From assembly GCF_020447265.1 (NCBI RefSeq), contig NZ_JAJADR010000001.1, positions 558,001 through 622,000 of the forward strand: a stretch of 64,000 nucleotides of DNA, read 5' to 3'. The notes beneath the pieces were generated by a model. It saw only the letters and a list, made by a program, of their open reading frames with translations. It was not told the DNA's origin and made no database searches. This DNA is from Hymenobacter lucidus (GTDB lineage Bacteria; Bacteroidota; Bacteroidia; Cytophagales; Hymenobacteraceae). Positions 35,256 through 42,985 of the stretch are shown piece after piece. A program made the translations under genes and the position numbers. Within the stretch, counting starts at the first letter, position 1, and the number at the start of each line of letters is the position of its first letter.

Positions 35256-35292
35256 AAAAGCCCTTTACTGCTGCGGTAGTAAAGGGCTTTTT
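35256..35292 (+). terminator. Terminator of the peptidase-propeller-barrel gene
   Basis: AAAAGCCCTTTACT (35256-35269) pairs with AGTAAAGGGCTTTT (35278-35291), then T. Confidence 0.75.
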
Positions 35293-35315
35293 CATATTGT
35301 TATAAACGGCGGTGA

Positions 35316-35368
35316 GGTGAGTCAGGAAAGCCCTTCACTCTGCTTTGCGGCGTTCAGGATGACAGACG
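35316..35368. repeat. REP-like intergenic repeat, inverted partner
   Basis: Its reverse complement begins GTCTGTCATCCTGAACGCCG and continues with GCAAAGCAGAGTG, matching the second module of 35194-35236. The pair forms a large imperfect inverted repeat around the terminator. Confidence 0.55.
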
Positions 35369-35468
35369 AAACAGGAGAAATCTTCGCGCCGGGAAATCCA
35401 GTGGGGAAAGAGGCTGCGTAAGTGCCCACAGTTCCGACCCCCCCAACCTTTTTCTGCAAAGAAGTACC

Positions 35469-36047
35469 ATGAAAAAAAATCTGTTTTCCCTCGCCGTAGT
35501 GGCCCTGTTGGGCGTTGCTAGCACGCAGTCGGCTTCGGCCCAGGCCAAGATGACGCCCGCCGGCACCGTGATGGTAGGTGGTGAAGCCATGTATGCCAAC
35601 AAAGATATTGTGGCCAACGCGGTAAACTCGAAAGACCACGAAACGCTGGTAGCCGCCGTGAAGGCCGCCGGCTTGGTAGAGACACTGCAGGGCAAAGGTC
35701 CCTTCACCGTATTTGCCCCCACCGATGCCGCCTTCAGCGCCCTGCCCGCCGGCACCGTGGAAACCCTGGTGAAGCCCGAAAACAAGGCCACGCTTACCAA
35801 AATCCTGACCTACCACGTAGTAGCAGGCAACATGACGGCCGATAAAATCATGGCCGCCATCAAAGCCGGCAAAGGCTCGGCTACGCTCAAAACCGTGAGC
35901 GGCGGTACCCTGTACGCCACCATGAACGGCCCGAAAAACGTAGTCCTGACCGACGAAAAAGGCAATGTATCCTGCATTTCGACCTACGACGTAATTCAGA
36001 GCAATGGCGTGATTCACGTCATCGACAAAGTGCTGATGCCCAAATAA
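35469..36047 (+). CDS. Fasciclin (FAS1) domain protein, secreted
   Basis: 192 residues. A signal peptide (MKKNLFSLAVVALLGVASTQSASAQ) is followed by one FAS1 domain: HETLVAAVKAAGLVETLQGKGPFTVFAPTDAAFSALP (split here across the H1 box), YHVVAGNMTADKIM, and the H2-type ending NGVIHVIDKVLMPK. FAS1 domains mediate adhesion or matrix interactions. Bacterial single-domain copies are usually periplasmic or surface proteins of unknown partner. It is a single gene with its own terminator. Confidence 0.95.
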   Translation: MKKNLFSLAVVALLGVASTQSASAQAKMTPAGTVMVGGEAMYANKDIVANAVNSKDHETLVAAVKAAGLVETLQGKGPFTVFAPTDAAFSALPAGTVETLVKPENKATLTKILTYHVVAGNMTADKIMAAIKAGKGSATLKTVSGGTLYATMNGPKNVVLTDEKGNVSCISTYDVIQSNGVIHVIDKVLMPK

Positions 36048-36099
36048 GCTTTCGTAGAATTTCTGCTCTACAGTACACGCTTACATAGATTTCCTCTCT

Positions 36100-36133
36100 A
36101 AAAAAGCCCGGCTCTTTGAGTCGGGCTTTTTTT
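36100..36133. terminator. Bidirectional terminator
   Basis: AAAAAAGCCCG-CTC pairs with GAG-CGGGCTTTTTT (one mismatch), between the convergent fasciclin and reductase genes. Confidence 0.8.
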
Positions 36134-36152
36134 ATGGTCCACCGGCCAGCTG

Positions 36153-37199
36153 CTAGGGTAGTTCCAGGCGCACGTCGCCGTGCACCGGGTAGCCAGTGCA
36201 GGTAAGCACCAGGCCGCGGGCCGTTTCCCGGTCGGTCAGCACTTCGTTGGTGGCCATCCAGACGGTGCCGGCGGTGCAGCGGGCGGCGCAGTTGCCGCAC
36301 TGTCCGGCCTCGCAGCTGTAGGGCAGTACCAGTCCCCGGGCTTTGGCCGCCTGCAATATGGTTTGCGGATACTGCACCCGGAAACGGTGCTCGGTGCCGC
36401 GCAGCCGGATACATACCTCGTGGGTCTCGGTATCGGGCGGCACGCTGTGGGGCACGGTGGCCGTGGCCGTATGGAACAGCTCGCGCCGGATGTGGCTGAG
36501 CGGCAGCCCGGCTTCGTGCAGACCGTAGGTACCCATGCGCATAAAGTTGAGCGGCCCGCAGAGGTAGGCCAGCGTCTGGGCGGGCGGCGTGGGCGCATAC
36601 TTGGCCACCAGTGCTTCGAGCAGCTCCTTGTGCAGGTGGGCCCGCGCCAGGTTCGGGTCGGTGCTGAAAATAAGCTCCAGGTGCAGCTGCTGCGGGTGCT
36701 GCTGGGCCAGCTGCTCCAGATTTTCCCCGAAGATAGTAGTGGCCGGACTACGGTTGCTGTAAATAAGCAATACCCGCAGTGCTGGATGCTGGTGGAGCAC
36801 GGTTTTGAGCAGTGAAAACAGGGGCGTAATGCCACTGCCCGCCGCCAGCAGAATCAGCTGCTGGTAGTCGTTCAGGTTGTCGGGTAGCGTGAAAAAGCCG
36901 GCGGCTCCGAGCGTGTGCAGGGTTTCGCCCACCCGGGCCTGGTCGATGAGGTAGCGCGAAAACAGACCGTTATCGACACGCTTGACGGTGATGGTCAGCA
37001 ACTCGTCGAGAGCCGGCGCGGAGCTGATGGAGTAGGAGCGCCGGATTTCCCGGCCCTGCTGGGTGTGTACCAGCGTCAGGTACTGGCCCGGCTGGTAGCT
37101 GATGAACTGGCCGGCAGCTGGCTCCAGCACGAAGCTCTTCGTGTCGGGCGCTTCGTCCCGGATGGCGCGAATGGTGAGGGGAATATAGCTGGAAGACAT
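36153..37199 (-). CDS. Flavin- and 2Fe-2S-dependent NAD(P)H oxidoreductase (PaaE/FNR-like)
   Basis: 348 residues from ATG at 37199; an ATG five codons upstream (37214) is also possible. Domain order: FAD-binding (RRSYSISSAP), NAD(P)-binding (LLAAGSGITPLFSLL, YLCGPLNFM), and C-terminal plant-type ferredoxin with CEAGQCGNCAARC (about 293-305) and the fourth Cys in LVLTCTGYP (about 333). This is the layout of the PaaE and Hcr-type reductases, which pass electrons from NAD(P)H to an oxygenase or other acceptor. No oxygenase or paa gene is adjacent, so the partner is unknown. Confidence 0.93.
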   Translation of the reverse strand: MSSSYIPLTIRAIRDEAPDTKSFVLEPAAGQFISYQPGQYLTLVHTQQGREIRRSYSISSAPALDELLTITVKRVDNGLFSRYLIDQARVGETLHTLGAAGFFTLPDNLNDYQQLILLAAGSGITPLFSLLKTVLHQHPALRVLLIYSNRSPATTIFGENLEQLAQQHPQQLHLELIFSTDPNLARAHLHKELLEALVAKYAPTPPAQTLAYLCGPLNFMRMGTYGLHEAGLPLSHIRRELFHTATATVPHSVPPDTETHEVCIRLRGTEHRFRVQYPQTILQAAKARGLVLPYSCEAGQCGNCAARCTAGTVWMATNEVLTDRETARGLVLTCTGYPVHGDVRLELP

Positions 37200-37286
37200 G
37201 CGGACAAGCGGCAAAAAAATACGGTCGGGACGCAGATGCCCCGACCGTATGGTACGAACTATTCCGGTACGCCGGGCGGCAGCGGC

Positions 37287-38288
37287 TTACCCAGCCGTTG
37301 GTAGTTTGTTCAGCTCTTTGGTGATGTAGTCCAGCTCCTCACTGGAAAGCTTCACGTCCATGGCTTTAGCGTTTTGGGTGGCCTGTTCGGCGTTGCGGGC
37401 GCCTACCAGGGCCACCGTAATACCGGGCTGGGCCAGCGTCCAGCGCAGCACTACCTGCGAGAGGCTGACATTCTTGCTTTCAGCCAGGGGCCGAATCTGG
37501 TCCAGGAAGGCATTGACGCGCGTCACAAACTCGGGCTTGAACAGCGGATGAGTAGCGCGCAAGTCGCTGGCGTCGAAGTGCTGGCCGGGCTTGATTTTAC
37601 CGGTCAGTAGCCCCAGTTGCAGCGGGCTATAGGCCAGAATAGCTTTGTTGTGCTCCAGGCAGTAGGGCACCACGTCCTTTTCAATGTTGCGCCGCACCAT
37701 GCTGTAGGGCACCTGGTTGGAAGCCAGCGGCACGGTTTTTTCGGCTTCGGCCATCTGCGCGGCTGAGTAGTTGCTCACGCCCACGGCCCGCACTTTGCCC
37801 TGCTGCACCAGCTTGGCCACGGCTTCCATTGTCGCGTCGATGGGCGTCGTCACATCGGGCCAATGAATCTGATAGAGGTCGATGTAGTCGGTACCCAGGC
37901 GGCGCAGGCTGTCCTCGCACTCCCGAATGATGCTTTCTGGCGCGGCGTATTTATACACGTCCAGGTCGTGGCCGCTGTTGTCCTTGGTCTTGAAGCCGAA
38001 GTCGCCCTGGGGCGTGGGCAAGTCCCAGCGCATGCCAAACTTGGTGAGCACCTGCACCTTGTCGCGCGGCAGGCCCTTGATGGCCTGGCCCACGATTTCC
38101 TCGCTCAGGCCCATGCCGTAAATCGGGGCCGTGTCGATGGAGGTGACGCCCAAATCGTAGGCGGCCCGAATGGCGCCTACGGCGTCGTTCTGCTCGGTAC
38201 CGCCCCACATCCAGCCGCCCGCCGCCCAGCTGCCAAACGTAATAACCGAGGCGCGCACGCCCGAATTGCCCAATTCCTTGTATTCCAT
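37287..38288 (-). CDS. Aldo/keto reductase
   Basis: 333 residues from ATG at 38288 ([20 protein letters not shown]), the usual family start; 13 further upstream codons do not fit. TIM-barrel AKR with the catalytic tetrad: Asp and Tyr in IDTAPIYG, Lys in VLTKFGM, His in YQIHWPD. The NADPH end is in [16 protein letters not shown]. Similar to general stress or YdhF/IolS-type reductases. The substrate is not predictable. A second, clearly different AKR lies at 57332-58351. Confidence 0.93.
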   Translation of the reverse strand: MEYKELGNSGVRASVITFGSWAAGGWMWGGTEQNDAVGAIRAAYDLGVTSIDTAPIYGMGLSEEIVGQAIKGLPRDKVQVLTKFGMRWDLPTPQGDFGFKTKDNSGHDLDVYKYAAPESIIRECEDSLRRLGTDYIDLYQIHWPDVTTPIDATMEAVAKLVQQGKVRAVGVSNYSAAQMAEAEKTVPLASNQVPYSMVRRNIEKDVVPYCLEHNKAILAYSPLQLGLLTGKIKPGQHFDASDLRATHPLFKPEFVTRVNAFLDQIRPLAESKNVSLSQVVLRWTLAQPGITVALVGARNAEQATQNAKAMDVKLSSEELDYITKELNKLPTAG

Positions 38289-38459
38289 AGTCCTATTGTG
38301 AGTGGCTGTTATGAATGCTTGATACAAGCCAGTTTACCGACCGGCCCATAGCCTGCTAAACCGGCCGGCCGCGCCGAAGGTTGTGGTCCAGCTCGCCCCG
38401 GCCCATCTGATTTCTGTTGTCAGGGGGCGGAAATAATCCGGTAATCAGCCTGATTATCT

Positions 38460-38467
38460 TAGTTTTG
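38460..38467 (+). promoter_or_regulatory. Candidate -7 box for the 131-aa conserved gene
   Basis: TAGTTTTG is an exact TAnnTTTG match, 55 bp before the ATG at 38523. No good -33 TTG at 19-21 bp was found. Its position argues against the ATG at 38475 as the start. Confidence 0.3.
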
Positions 38468-38522
38468 TAGCCGGATGATCGGCGGGGGCCAGCTCCTGGT
38501 TTACTCTTTTTTAGCCTGGCAT

Positions 38523-38918
38523 ATGGCGTTGCGCATTCTTCAGGAGCTACCATACCTTACTATCTACTACGACTACAACAACGAGTGGCTTTACGCTTTC
38601 TGGTACGGGGCCATTGGCTTTGAGCAGGCTCTGGAAGGCGGCGAGGCAGTGTTGCGCTCGGTGCAGACGGAGAAATGCCATAAGTTGCTCAACGACAACT
38701 CGGAGGTGACGGATATGTGGCTCGAAACCCCGGAATGGCGCGAGATGAACATGTTTCCGCGCCTGCACGCGGCCGGATTGCGTTACGTAGCCTGGGTGTA
38801 TTCGGCCAATTTGTACAGCCGCTTTTCCGCCGACCGGGCCCTCGCAGCCCTAGCTCAGCCCGTGGCCCTCGCCTTCGAAGACTTGGACATGGCTAAAAAC
38901 TGGCTGCGCGTGGTATAG
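38523..38918 (+). CDS. Conserved protein, possibly SpoIIAA/STAS-like fold
   Basis: 131 residues from ATG at 38523. The frame opens at 38475, but that would leave almost no leader after the -7-like box at 38460. The pattern of beta strand (YLTIYYDYNNEWLYAFWYG), helix (FEQALEGGEAVLRSVQTE), strand (LLNDNSEV), helix and final AFEDLDMAKNWL resembles small Bacteroidota STAS or SpoIIAA-like proteins with an alpha/beta fold. No catalytic motif. Its stop is 6 bp from that of the convergent lipoprotein gene, with no terminator between. Confidence 0.7.
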   Translation: MALRILQELPYLTIYYDYNNEWLYAFWYGAIGFEQALEGGEAVLRSVQTEKCHKLLNDNSEVTDMWLETPEWREMNMFPRLHAAGLRYVAWVYSANLYSRFSADRALAALAQPVALAFEDLDMAKNWLRVV

Positions 38919-38924
38919 CAGTAC

Positions 38925-39584
38925 CTAGGGCCGATAAGGAAACGTGCGGGCCGAATTGCGCACCAGCACCCGGGCCAGCGTGGCGGGGCTGGGGCTCAGG
39001 TCGCCAATGAGCTGGTGGTCGAATTTCCAGACCAGCTCCCCGCTCTGGCAGTCGTGAATCGTGACGTTGGTCAGCACTTCGCTGGGGGCCAGGCCGCCCG
39101 TGTCGGTGAGCACCAGCAAGGCCACGGCCAGCCCATTAGGCAGAGGCTGAAACAGCGAGGTTTCGCCCGACAGAATAGCATCGACGCCCAGGGCCGCCTG
39201 CAGCTCGGCCATGCTGTGGTCGTTGAGGTTGTCGTATGTAATACCGGCCCGCTCCAGGCGGCTGTTGGTTTCGGCTACGTTCTGAAACTGCACCGAATAC
39301 GGGTGCTTGGCCTGCCGCTCGGCCAGCTGTTTTAGCAGTTCCTGCTGCAACTGGTACGCTACCAGCCGGCGCTGCTCCTGCTGCTTTTCGGGGTCCGGGG
39401 CGGCGGCAATGTCCTGTAGCCGGATTCGGGCCAGCTGCACGTCGAAGGGCAGAATGGCCACCAGCCGGTGCCGGGTCAGGGCCTGGGGCACTATTTCGCG
39501 GGTGCTGTATACGCGCTGGCTGCACGAGGCCAACAGGCCCAGCAGGAGCAAAGGAAGTAGATAACGCCGCATAGTAAGCCGCAT
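38925..39584 (-). CDS. Lipoprotein, function unknown (LpoB/TolB-N-like fold suspected)
   Basis: 219 residues from ATG at 39584 (39572 is an equally good start). The lipobox LLGLLASC places Cys21 (or Cys17) at the mature N-terminus. The body starts with LVAILPFDVQLARI, has a helical Gln/Glu-rich segment (EKQQEQRRLVAYQLQQELLK), then ELQAALGVDAILSGETSLF and LVWKFDHQLIG. The order of strand, helix and a GVDAI(L)xG strand recalls the LpoB or TolB N-terminal fold of outer-membrane lipoproteins. That link is inference. It is downstream of a YdeI-like gene by 77 bp on the same strand. Confidence 0.75.
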   Translation of the reverse strand: MRLTMRRYLLPLLLLGLLASCSQRVYSTREIVPQALTRHRLVAILPFDVQLARIRLQDIAAAPDPEKQQEQRRLVAYQLQQELLKQLAERQAKHPYSVQFQNVAETNSRLERAGITYDNLNDHSMAELQAALGVDAILSGETSLFQPLPNGLAVALLVLTDTGGLAPSEVLTNVTIHDCQSGELVWKFDHQLIGDLSPSPATLARVLVRNSARTFPYRP

Positions 39585-39661
39585 AAGAAGTAGGGTAGAG
39601 AAGGATAAACTCCCTGGGCAAATATCCGAATTTGCCGCCAGCCGGCCCAGGGCTCCGCGGG

Positions 39662-40165
39662 TTATTCCAGGTCTTTGGGGGCCCGGAAGGGGTGTCCGCC
39701 CGTGGCCAGTTGCCGCAGTACCTGCATGGTGCGGTTGAGGCGGGTTTCGGGGCGCTTGGCGCTGTTGACGTGGTAGGCAATGGCCCGCTTCACGCCCCCA
39801 GTCAGCTGCTCGAAGCCGGCGGCAGCCTCGGGCCATTCGGCCAGGCCCTCGGCCAGCTCGGCGGGCAGGTCTACGGCGTCGGGCGTCGGGTCGGGGGTTA
39901 GGGTCACGGTCAGCTGCTGGCCCAGTTGGATGCCGGCCGCCTTGCAGGTTTCCTTGTTCACCATTAAGTACCGCTCGCCCGTACTCAGGGGCAGTAGGCC
40001 CAGCCGTATCGGGTAGGTGTTGAGGGTGCCTACTACGCGCCGCGTCGCTTTGCCGCCCAGCGCCTCTACTACTTCCAGGGGCACTATCACTACCTGGGTG
40101 GGCATAAAACTGGGGCCGCCGGGCTCAAGCAGGGCGGTGAAGGTGAGACTGGGAGCAGCAGACAT
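39662..40165 (-). CDS. YdeI/OmdA-like protein with N-terminal DUF1905 domain
   Basis: 167 residues from ATG at 40165. The N-terminal half (about 5-90) is DUF1905-like: LTFTALLEPGGPSFMPTQVVIVPLEVVEALGG, split into two strands, then RVVGTLNTYPIRLGLLPLSTGERYLMVNKETCKAAG. The C-terminal part (about 110-160) has the YdeI/bacteriocin-protection style helix GGVKRAIAYHVNSAKRPETRLNRT. Such proteins are widespread and mostly uncharacterised; an OmpD-associated or bacteriocin-resistance role is named for distant relatives only. Confidence 0.85.
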   Translation of the reverse strand: MSAAPSLTFTALLEPGGPSFMPTQVVIVPLEVVEALGGKATRRVVGTLNTYPIRLGLLPLSTGERYLMVNKETCKAAGIQLGQQLTVTLTPDPTPDAVDLPAELAEGLAEWPEAAAGFEQLTGGVKRAIAYHVNSAKRPETRLNRTMQVLRQLATGGHPFRAPKDLE

Positions 40166-40348
40166 GGGAGCGTACATTAAAGCCGGACCAAACAGGAGCT
40201 ACCGCAAGATAGCGTAGCACCGCGTCTGGGGCCAACTACATGCGCCGGAACTCCGGCGGCCGGCCGCATTGTTGTCCTGGATTGGAGCTAGCCCGCCCAA
40301 ACATTCCGGCCGGCTCCGGCTTATTACGCCTGTCAAATCCCTGAAGCA

Positions 40349-41044
40349 ATGAAAATAGAAATCTGGTCTGATATCATGTGCCCGTTTTGCTACGTGGGCA
40401 AACGGCGCCTGGAAACCGCTCTGGCGCAGTTTCCGCACCGCGACACGCTCGACATCGTGTGGCGCAGCTTCGAGCTGGACCCCACCATGCACACCAAGCC
40501 CGGTCAAAGCATTCATGAGCTGCTGGCCGAGCGCAAGGGCGTATCGGTGGCCCAGGGCCGCCAGATGAACGAGCACATGGCCCAGATTGCCCGCGAAGTT
40601 GGCCTCGACTTCGACTTCGAGCACATGGTGCCGGTCAATACCTTCCTGGCCCACCGCTTCCTACACTTGGCCGCCAAACACGGTAAGCAGAACGAAGCTA
40701 AGGAGCGGGTGCTGGCCGCCTACTTCACCCAGGGCCGCAACGTAGCCGACCTCGATACGCTAACCGAGCTGGGCACCGAGCTGGGACTCGACGCAACCGA
40801 AGTACGCACAGCCCTGGCGTCGGAGGCTTATGCCGAGGAAGTACGCCACGATGAGTACCAGGCCCGCCAGATCGGGGTGCGGGGCGTGCCCTATTTCGTC
40901 TTCGACGATAAGTACGCCGTATCCGGGGCCCAGCCCAGTGAGCTGTTTCTGGAAGTGCTGGAAAAAGTGTGGGAAGAAAAGCACCCCGCGCCCGTAGTGC
41001 TGGCTTCCGGCGGCGCCTGCGGCCTCGACGGCTCCGACTGCTAA
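40349..41044 (+). CDS. DsbA-family (FrnE-like) thioredoxin-fold oxidoreductase
   Basis: 231 residues with no signal peptide, so cytoplasmic. MKIEIWSDIMCPFCYVGKRRLE carries the redox pair Cys11-Cys14. The helical insertion has the HEPRFL-like region MVPVNTFLAHRFLHLAAKHGKQNEAKER. The cis-Pro loop is in GVRGVPYFVFDDKYAVSGAQP. The C-terminus has another close Cys pair (GGACGLDGSDC) seen in this group. Members are 2-hydroxychromene-2-carboxylate isomerase or FrnE relatives and may act as disulfide isomerases in stress. The gene is immediately followed by a 21-bp tandem repeat. Confidence 0.93.
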   Translation: MKIEIWSDIMCPFCYVGKRRLETALAQFPHRDTLDIVWRSFELDPTMHTKPGQSIHELLAERKGVSVAQGRQMNEHMAQIAREVGLDFDFEHMVPVNTFLAHRFLHLAAKHGKQNEAKERVLAAYFTQGRNVADLDTLTELGTELGLDATEVRTALASEAYAEEVRHDEYQARQIGVRGVPYFVFDDKYAVSGAQPSELFLEVLEKVWEEKHPAPVVLASGGACGLDGSDC

Positions 41045-41113
41045 CGTCGGCTAGCTTCTTACGCCTGCCCACGGCCCCTTCCCCAGAAGGGGCCGTGTTG
41101 TTTTCGGCCCGTT

Positions 41114-41317
41114 GCGGTTCCACACCGCAACCGCGCGGTTTCACATCGGAAAGTCGCGGGTTTACACCGCAGTTTTGCGGTTTTGCACCGCGAAGTCGCG
41201 GTTCCGCACCGCAGTTTTGCGGTTTTATACCGGAAGCTTGTGGTTCTACACCGCGAAGTTGCGGTTTTGCACCGCGGCTGCGCGGTGTAGAACCGCAACT
41301 TCGCGGTGTAGAACCGG
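41114..41317. repeat. Tandem array of 21-bp palindromic units (about 10 copies)
   Basis: Units starting GCGGTT and containing ACCGC repeat every 21 bp at 41114, 41135, 41156, 41177, 41198, 41219, 41240, 41261 in one orientation and at 41282 and 41303 inverted. ACCGCR of one unit can pair with YGCGGT of the next, making serial 5-6 bp hairpins with 4-6 nt loops (for example ACCGCAGTTTTGCGGT, ACCGCGAAGTCGCGGT, ACCGCGGCTGCGCGGT). The stem closing pair changes in step between units (A-T or G-C). It lies between the FrnE-like gene and the HAD gene, 15 bp from the HAD stop. Translated frames give 7-residue repeats but no convincing protein. Confidence 0.85.
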
Positions 41318-41332
41318 GCGGCGGCATTTGGG

Positions 41333-41956
41333 TTAGGCGCTGAGCAGGCCCCGGCGGAGGAGCTCAGCGCGCAGCTGCTCGGCCGACTGGAAATGCACCG
41401 TTTGCATGCCCACGGCCTGCGCCGCCAGAATGTTCCGCTCGTTGTCGTCGATGAACAGAGCCTGGCCGGGCTCGATGCTGTAGCGGGTAAAGAGCGTGTG
41501 GTAGAAGTCGGGGAAGGGCTTGCGCGACTTCTCCGTGCCCGACACCACGATGCCTTCAAACCAGTGCAGAAACTCGAACTGCTGCAAAGCCACCGGAAAC
41601 GTTTCTTCCGACCAGTTGGTGAGGGCATAAAGGTGGTAGCGGCCACTGGCGCGCAGCTCAGTCAGCACCTCCACGGTACCCTGAATAGCGCCGCCCAGCA
41701 TTTCGGGCCACCGGCCGTAGAAGTGCTCAATCAGCTCCCGGTGCTCGGGGTGCTGCTGCACCAGTAGGGCCGTGCCCTCAGCAATGGTGCGGCCCGCGTC
41801 CTGCTCCTCGTTCCAGTCGGGCGTGGTGATGGTGCTCAGGAAGCGGTTCATTTCCTGCTCATCCGGAATCAGCTTCTGGTAAAGGTAGCGCGGGTTCCAG
41901 TCGATAAGCACGCCGCCGAGGTCGAAAACGATGGTGGTAATAGGGGAGGAGTTCAT
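41333..41956 (-). CDS. HAD-superfamily hydrolase (YihX-like phosphatase)
   Basis: 207 residues from ATG at 41956 (MNSSPITTIVFDLGG); the 26 codons upstream do not fit. HAD motifs: FDLGGVLIDWNP with the nucleophile Asp and a Val in place of the usual second Asp, LTNWS (motif II), KSRKPFPDFY (motif III Lys) and FIDDNERNI (motif IV). The cap is the small helical C1 type as in YihX and related sugar-phosphate or nucleotide phosphatases. The DLGGV form is common in this subgroup. Its 3' end abuts the 21-bp repeat array, which may act as its transcript end. Confidence 0.92.
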   Translation of the reverse strand: MNSSPITTIVFDLGGVLIDWNPRYLYQKLIPDEQEMNRFLSTITTPDWNEEQDAGRTIAEGTALLVQQHPEHRELIEHFYGRWPEMLGGAIQGTVEVLTELRASGRYHLYALTNWSEETFPVALQQFEFLHWFEGIVVSGTEKSRKPFPDFYHTLFTRYSIEPGQALFIDDNERNILAAQAVGMQTVHFQSAEQLRAELLRRGLLSA

Positions 41957-42010
41957 CAGCAAATCACAGGGTTTAGCGGCTGCAGCCCACTGGGGCGCCG
42001 CCGAAAGCTT

Positions 42011-42018
42011 TATATTTG
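42011..42018 (+). promoter_or_regulatory. Candidate -7 box, first MORN/TonB gene
   Basis: TATATTTG, an exact TAnnTTTG match, 66 bp before the ATG. The surrounding block GCCGAAAGCTTTATATTTG is nearly repeated upstream of the paralog (42883-42901). Confidence 0.45.
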
Positions 42019-42084
42019 GAGTGAGGCGCGGCACATTAGCCGGCCATAGTACACCGTTTATTCTCTTTTTCCATTCCGGGTTTT

Positions 42085-42858
42085 ATGTCCTTGAATATCC
42101 CCCGCATTTTTGTTGCCAGCCTGCTGCTGGCCCCCACATTAGTATTTGGCCAGGCCACCAAGCAGGTCACCCGCACCAGCCAGTCGCCTATCAGCAAGGA
42201 AGTATACTCCGTGCTCAAGGCCGACAAAGCCGTGAAGCACGGCACCTACACGCTCTACAAGGGGCAGCAAAATAAGCTGGCCACGCAAGGGCATTTCAGC
42301 AACGGCCGCAAAGATAGTACCTGGACCACCTACGGCTGGGACGGCCGCACGGTAGTGGCCAAAGGAGCTTATCAGAACGACCAGCCGGCCGGCATCTGGG
42401 AGTTCTTTACCAGCAAAGGCGAGCTGGAGCAGAAATACGACTACGACCAGCGGCAGATGCTGTTTGTGCGGCCCGGCAAGAACAAGAGTATGTCGGTAAC
42501 GCTGCTGGCGCCCACCGCCACGGGCCAGACCTCGCCCGACGTGGCTCCGGTATACATCGGCGGCACCTCGGCTATTACCAACAATATGCTTATGATGCGC
42601 TATCCGGTGGAGGCTATCCGGGGTGGCGTGAGCGGTACGGTGCAGGTAGCTTTCAGCATCGGCAAAGACGGTACTGCCTCCAACCACCGCGTTACGCAGG
42701 GCATTGGCAGCGGCTGCGACGAAGAAGCCCTGCGCGTGGTCCAAAGCCTGTCCAACGGCTGGATTCCGGCCCAGGTAGCCGGGCAGCCGGTGGCCGTCGA
42801 GTGCGAGCTACCCATCAAATTCGGCTTGCAGAAGCCCGTTGTTACGCCCATTAGGTAG
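42085..42858 (+). CDS. Secreted MORN-like / TonB C-terminal domain protein, copy 1
   Basis: 257 residues. After the signal peptide (MSLNIPRIFVASLLLAPTLVFGQ) come three MORN-type repeats of the toxin-antitoxin MWPE style (VKHGTYTLYKGQQ, GHFSNGRKDSTWTTYGWDG, GAYQNDQPAGIWEFF). A TonB C-terminal-like domain covers about 165-250 (YPVEAIRGGVSGTVQVAFSI, IGSGCDEEALRVV). It lacks the membrane helix and Pro-rich arm of a true TonB, so it is probably a periplasmic protein using the TonB-C fold for binding. Tandem paralog of the next gene, with 36 bp of homologous upstream sequence. Confidence 0.9.
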   Translation: MSLNIPRIFVASLLLAPTLVFGQATKQVTRTSQSPISKEVYSVLKADKAVKHGTYTLYKGQQNKLATQGHFSNGRKDSTWTTYGWDGRTVVAKGAYQNDQPAGIWEFFTSKGELEQKYDYDQRQMLFVRPGKNKSMSVTLLAPTATGQTSPDVAPVYIGGTSAITNNMLMMRYPVEAIRGGVSGTVQVAFSIGKDGTASNHRVTQGIGSGCDEEALRVVQSLSNGWIPAQVAGQPVAVECELPIKFGLQKPVVTPIR

Positions 42859-42882
42859 CAACGCTGATTAGGCCGCTGTTAG

Positions 42883-42901
42883 CGCCGAAAGTTTTAATTT
42901 G
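42883..42901 (+). promoter_or_regulatory. Candidate -7 region, second MORN/TonB gene
   Basis: CGCCGAAAGTTTTAATTTG resembles the block upstream of the first paralog (GCCGAAAGCTTTATATTTG), with a one-base deletion in the -7-like part. It suggests the promoter was duplicated with the gene. Confidence 0.35.
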
Positions 42902-42985
42902 AGCCGATCCGAGGGCTGTTTGCAAAGCACCCTGCGGCGGCGAAGTCATTAACTCTCCAGGTATTCCCAACTTATTCCCAACTAT

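Larger units (their letters stand above)
35127..35468. other. 342-bp intergenic region with REP-like repeats and a terminator
   Basis: No gene is seen. From left to right it holds a REP-like module (35146-35236), a terminator hairpin (35256-35292), and an inverted REP-like module (35316-35368). The fasciclin gene follows; its promoter was not recognised. Confidence 0.7.

Noticed and set aside
41114..41317. CRISPR array
   Set aside because: Units are directly adjacent with no unique spacers of 30 bp or so, two units are inverted and no cas gene is present.
40725..41327. 200-codon minus-strand frame with 7-residue repeats (GAKPQL/GVEPQA type)
   Set aside because: The peptide repeats are just the 21-bp DNA repeat translated, and the rest is antisense to the FrnE-like gene. 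Other frames give equally regular repeats, so there is no reason to prefer this one as protein.
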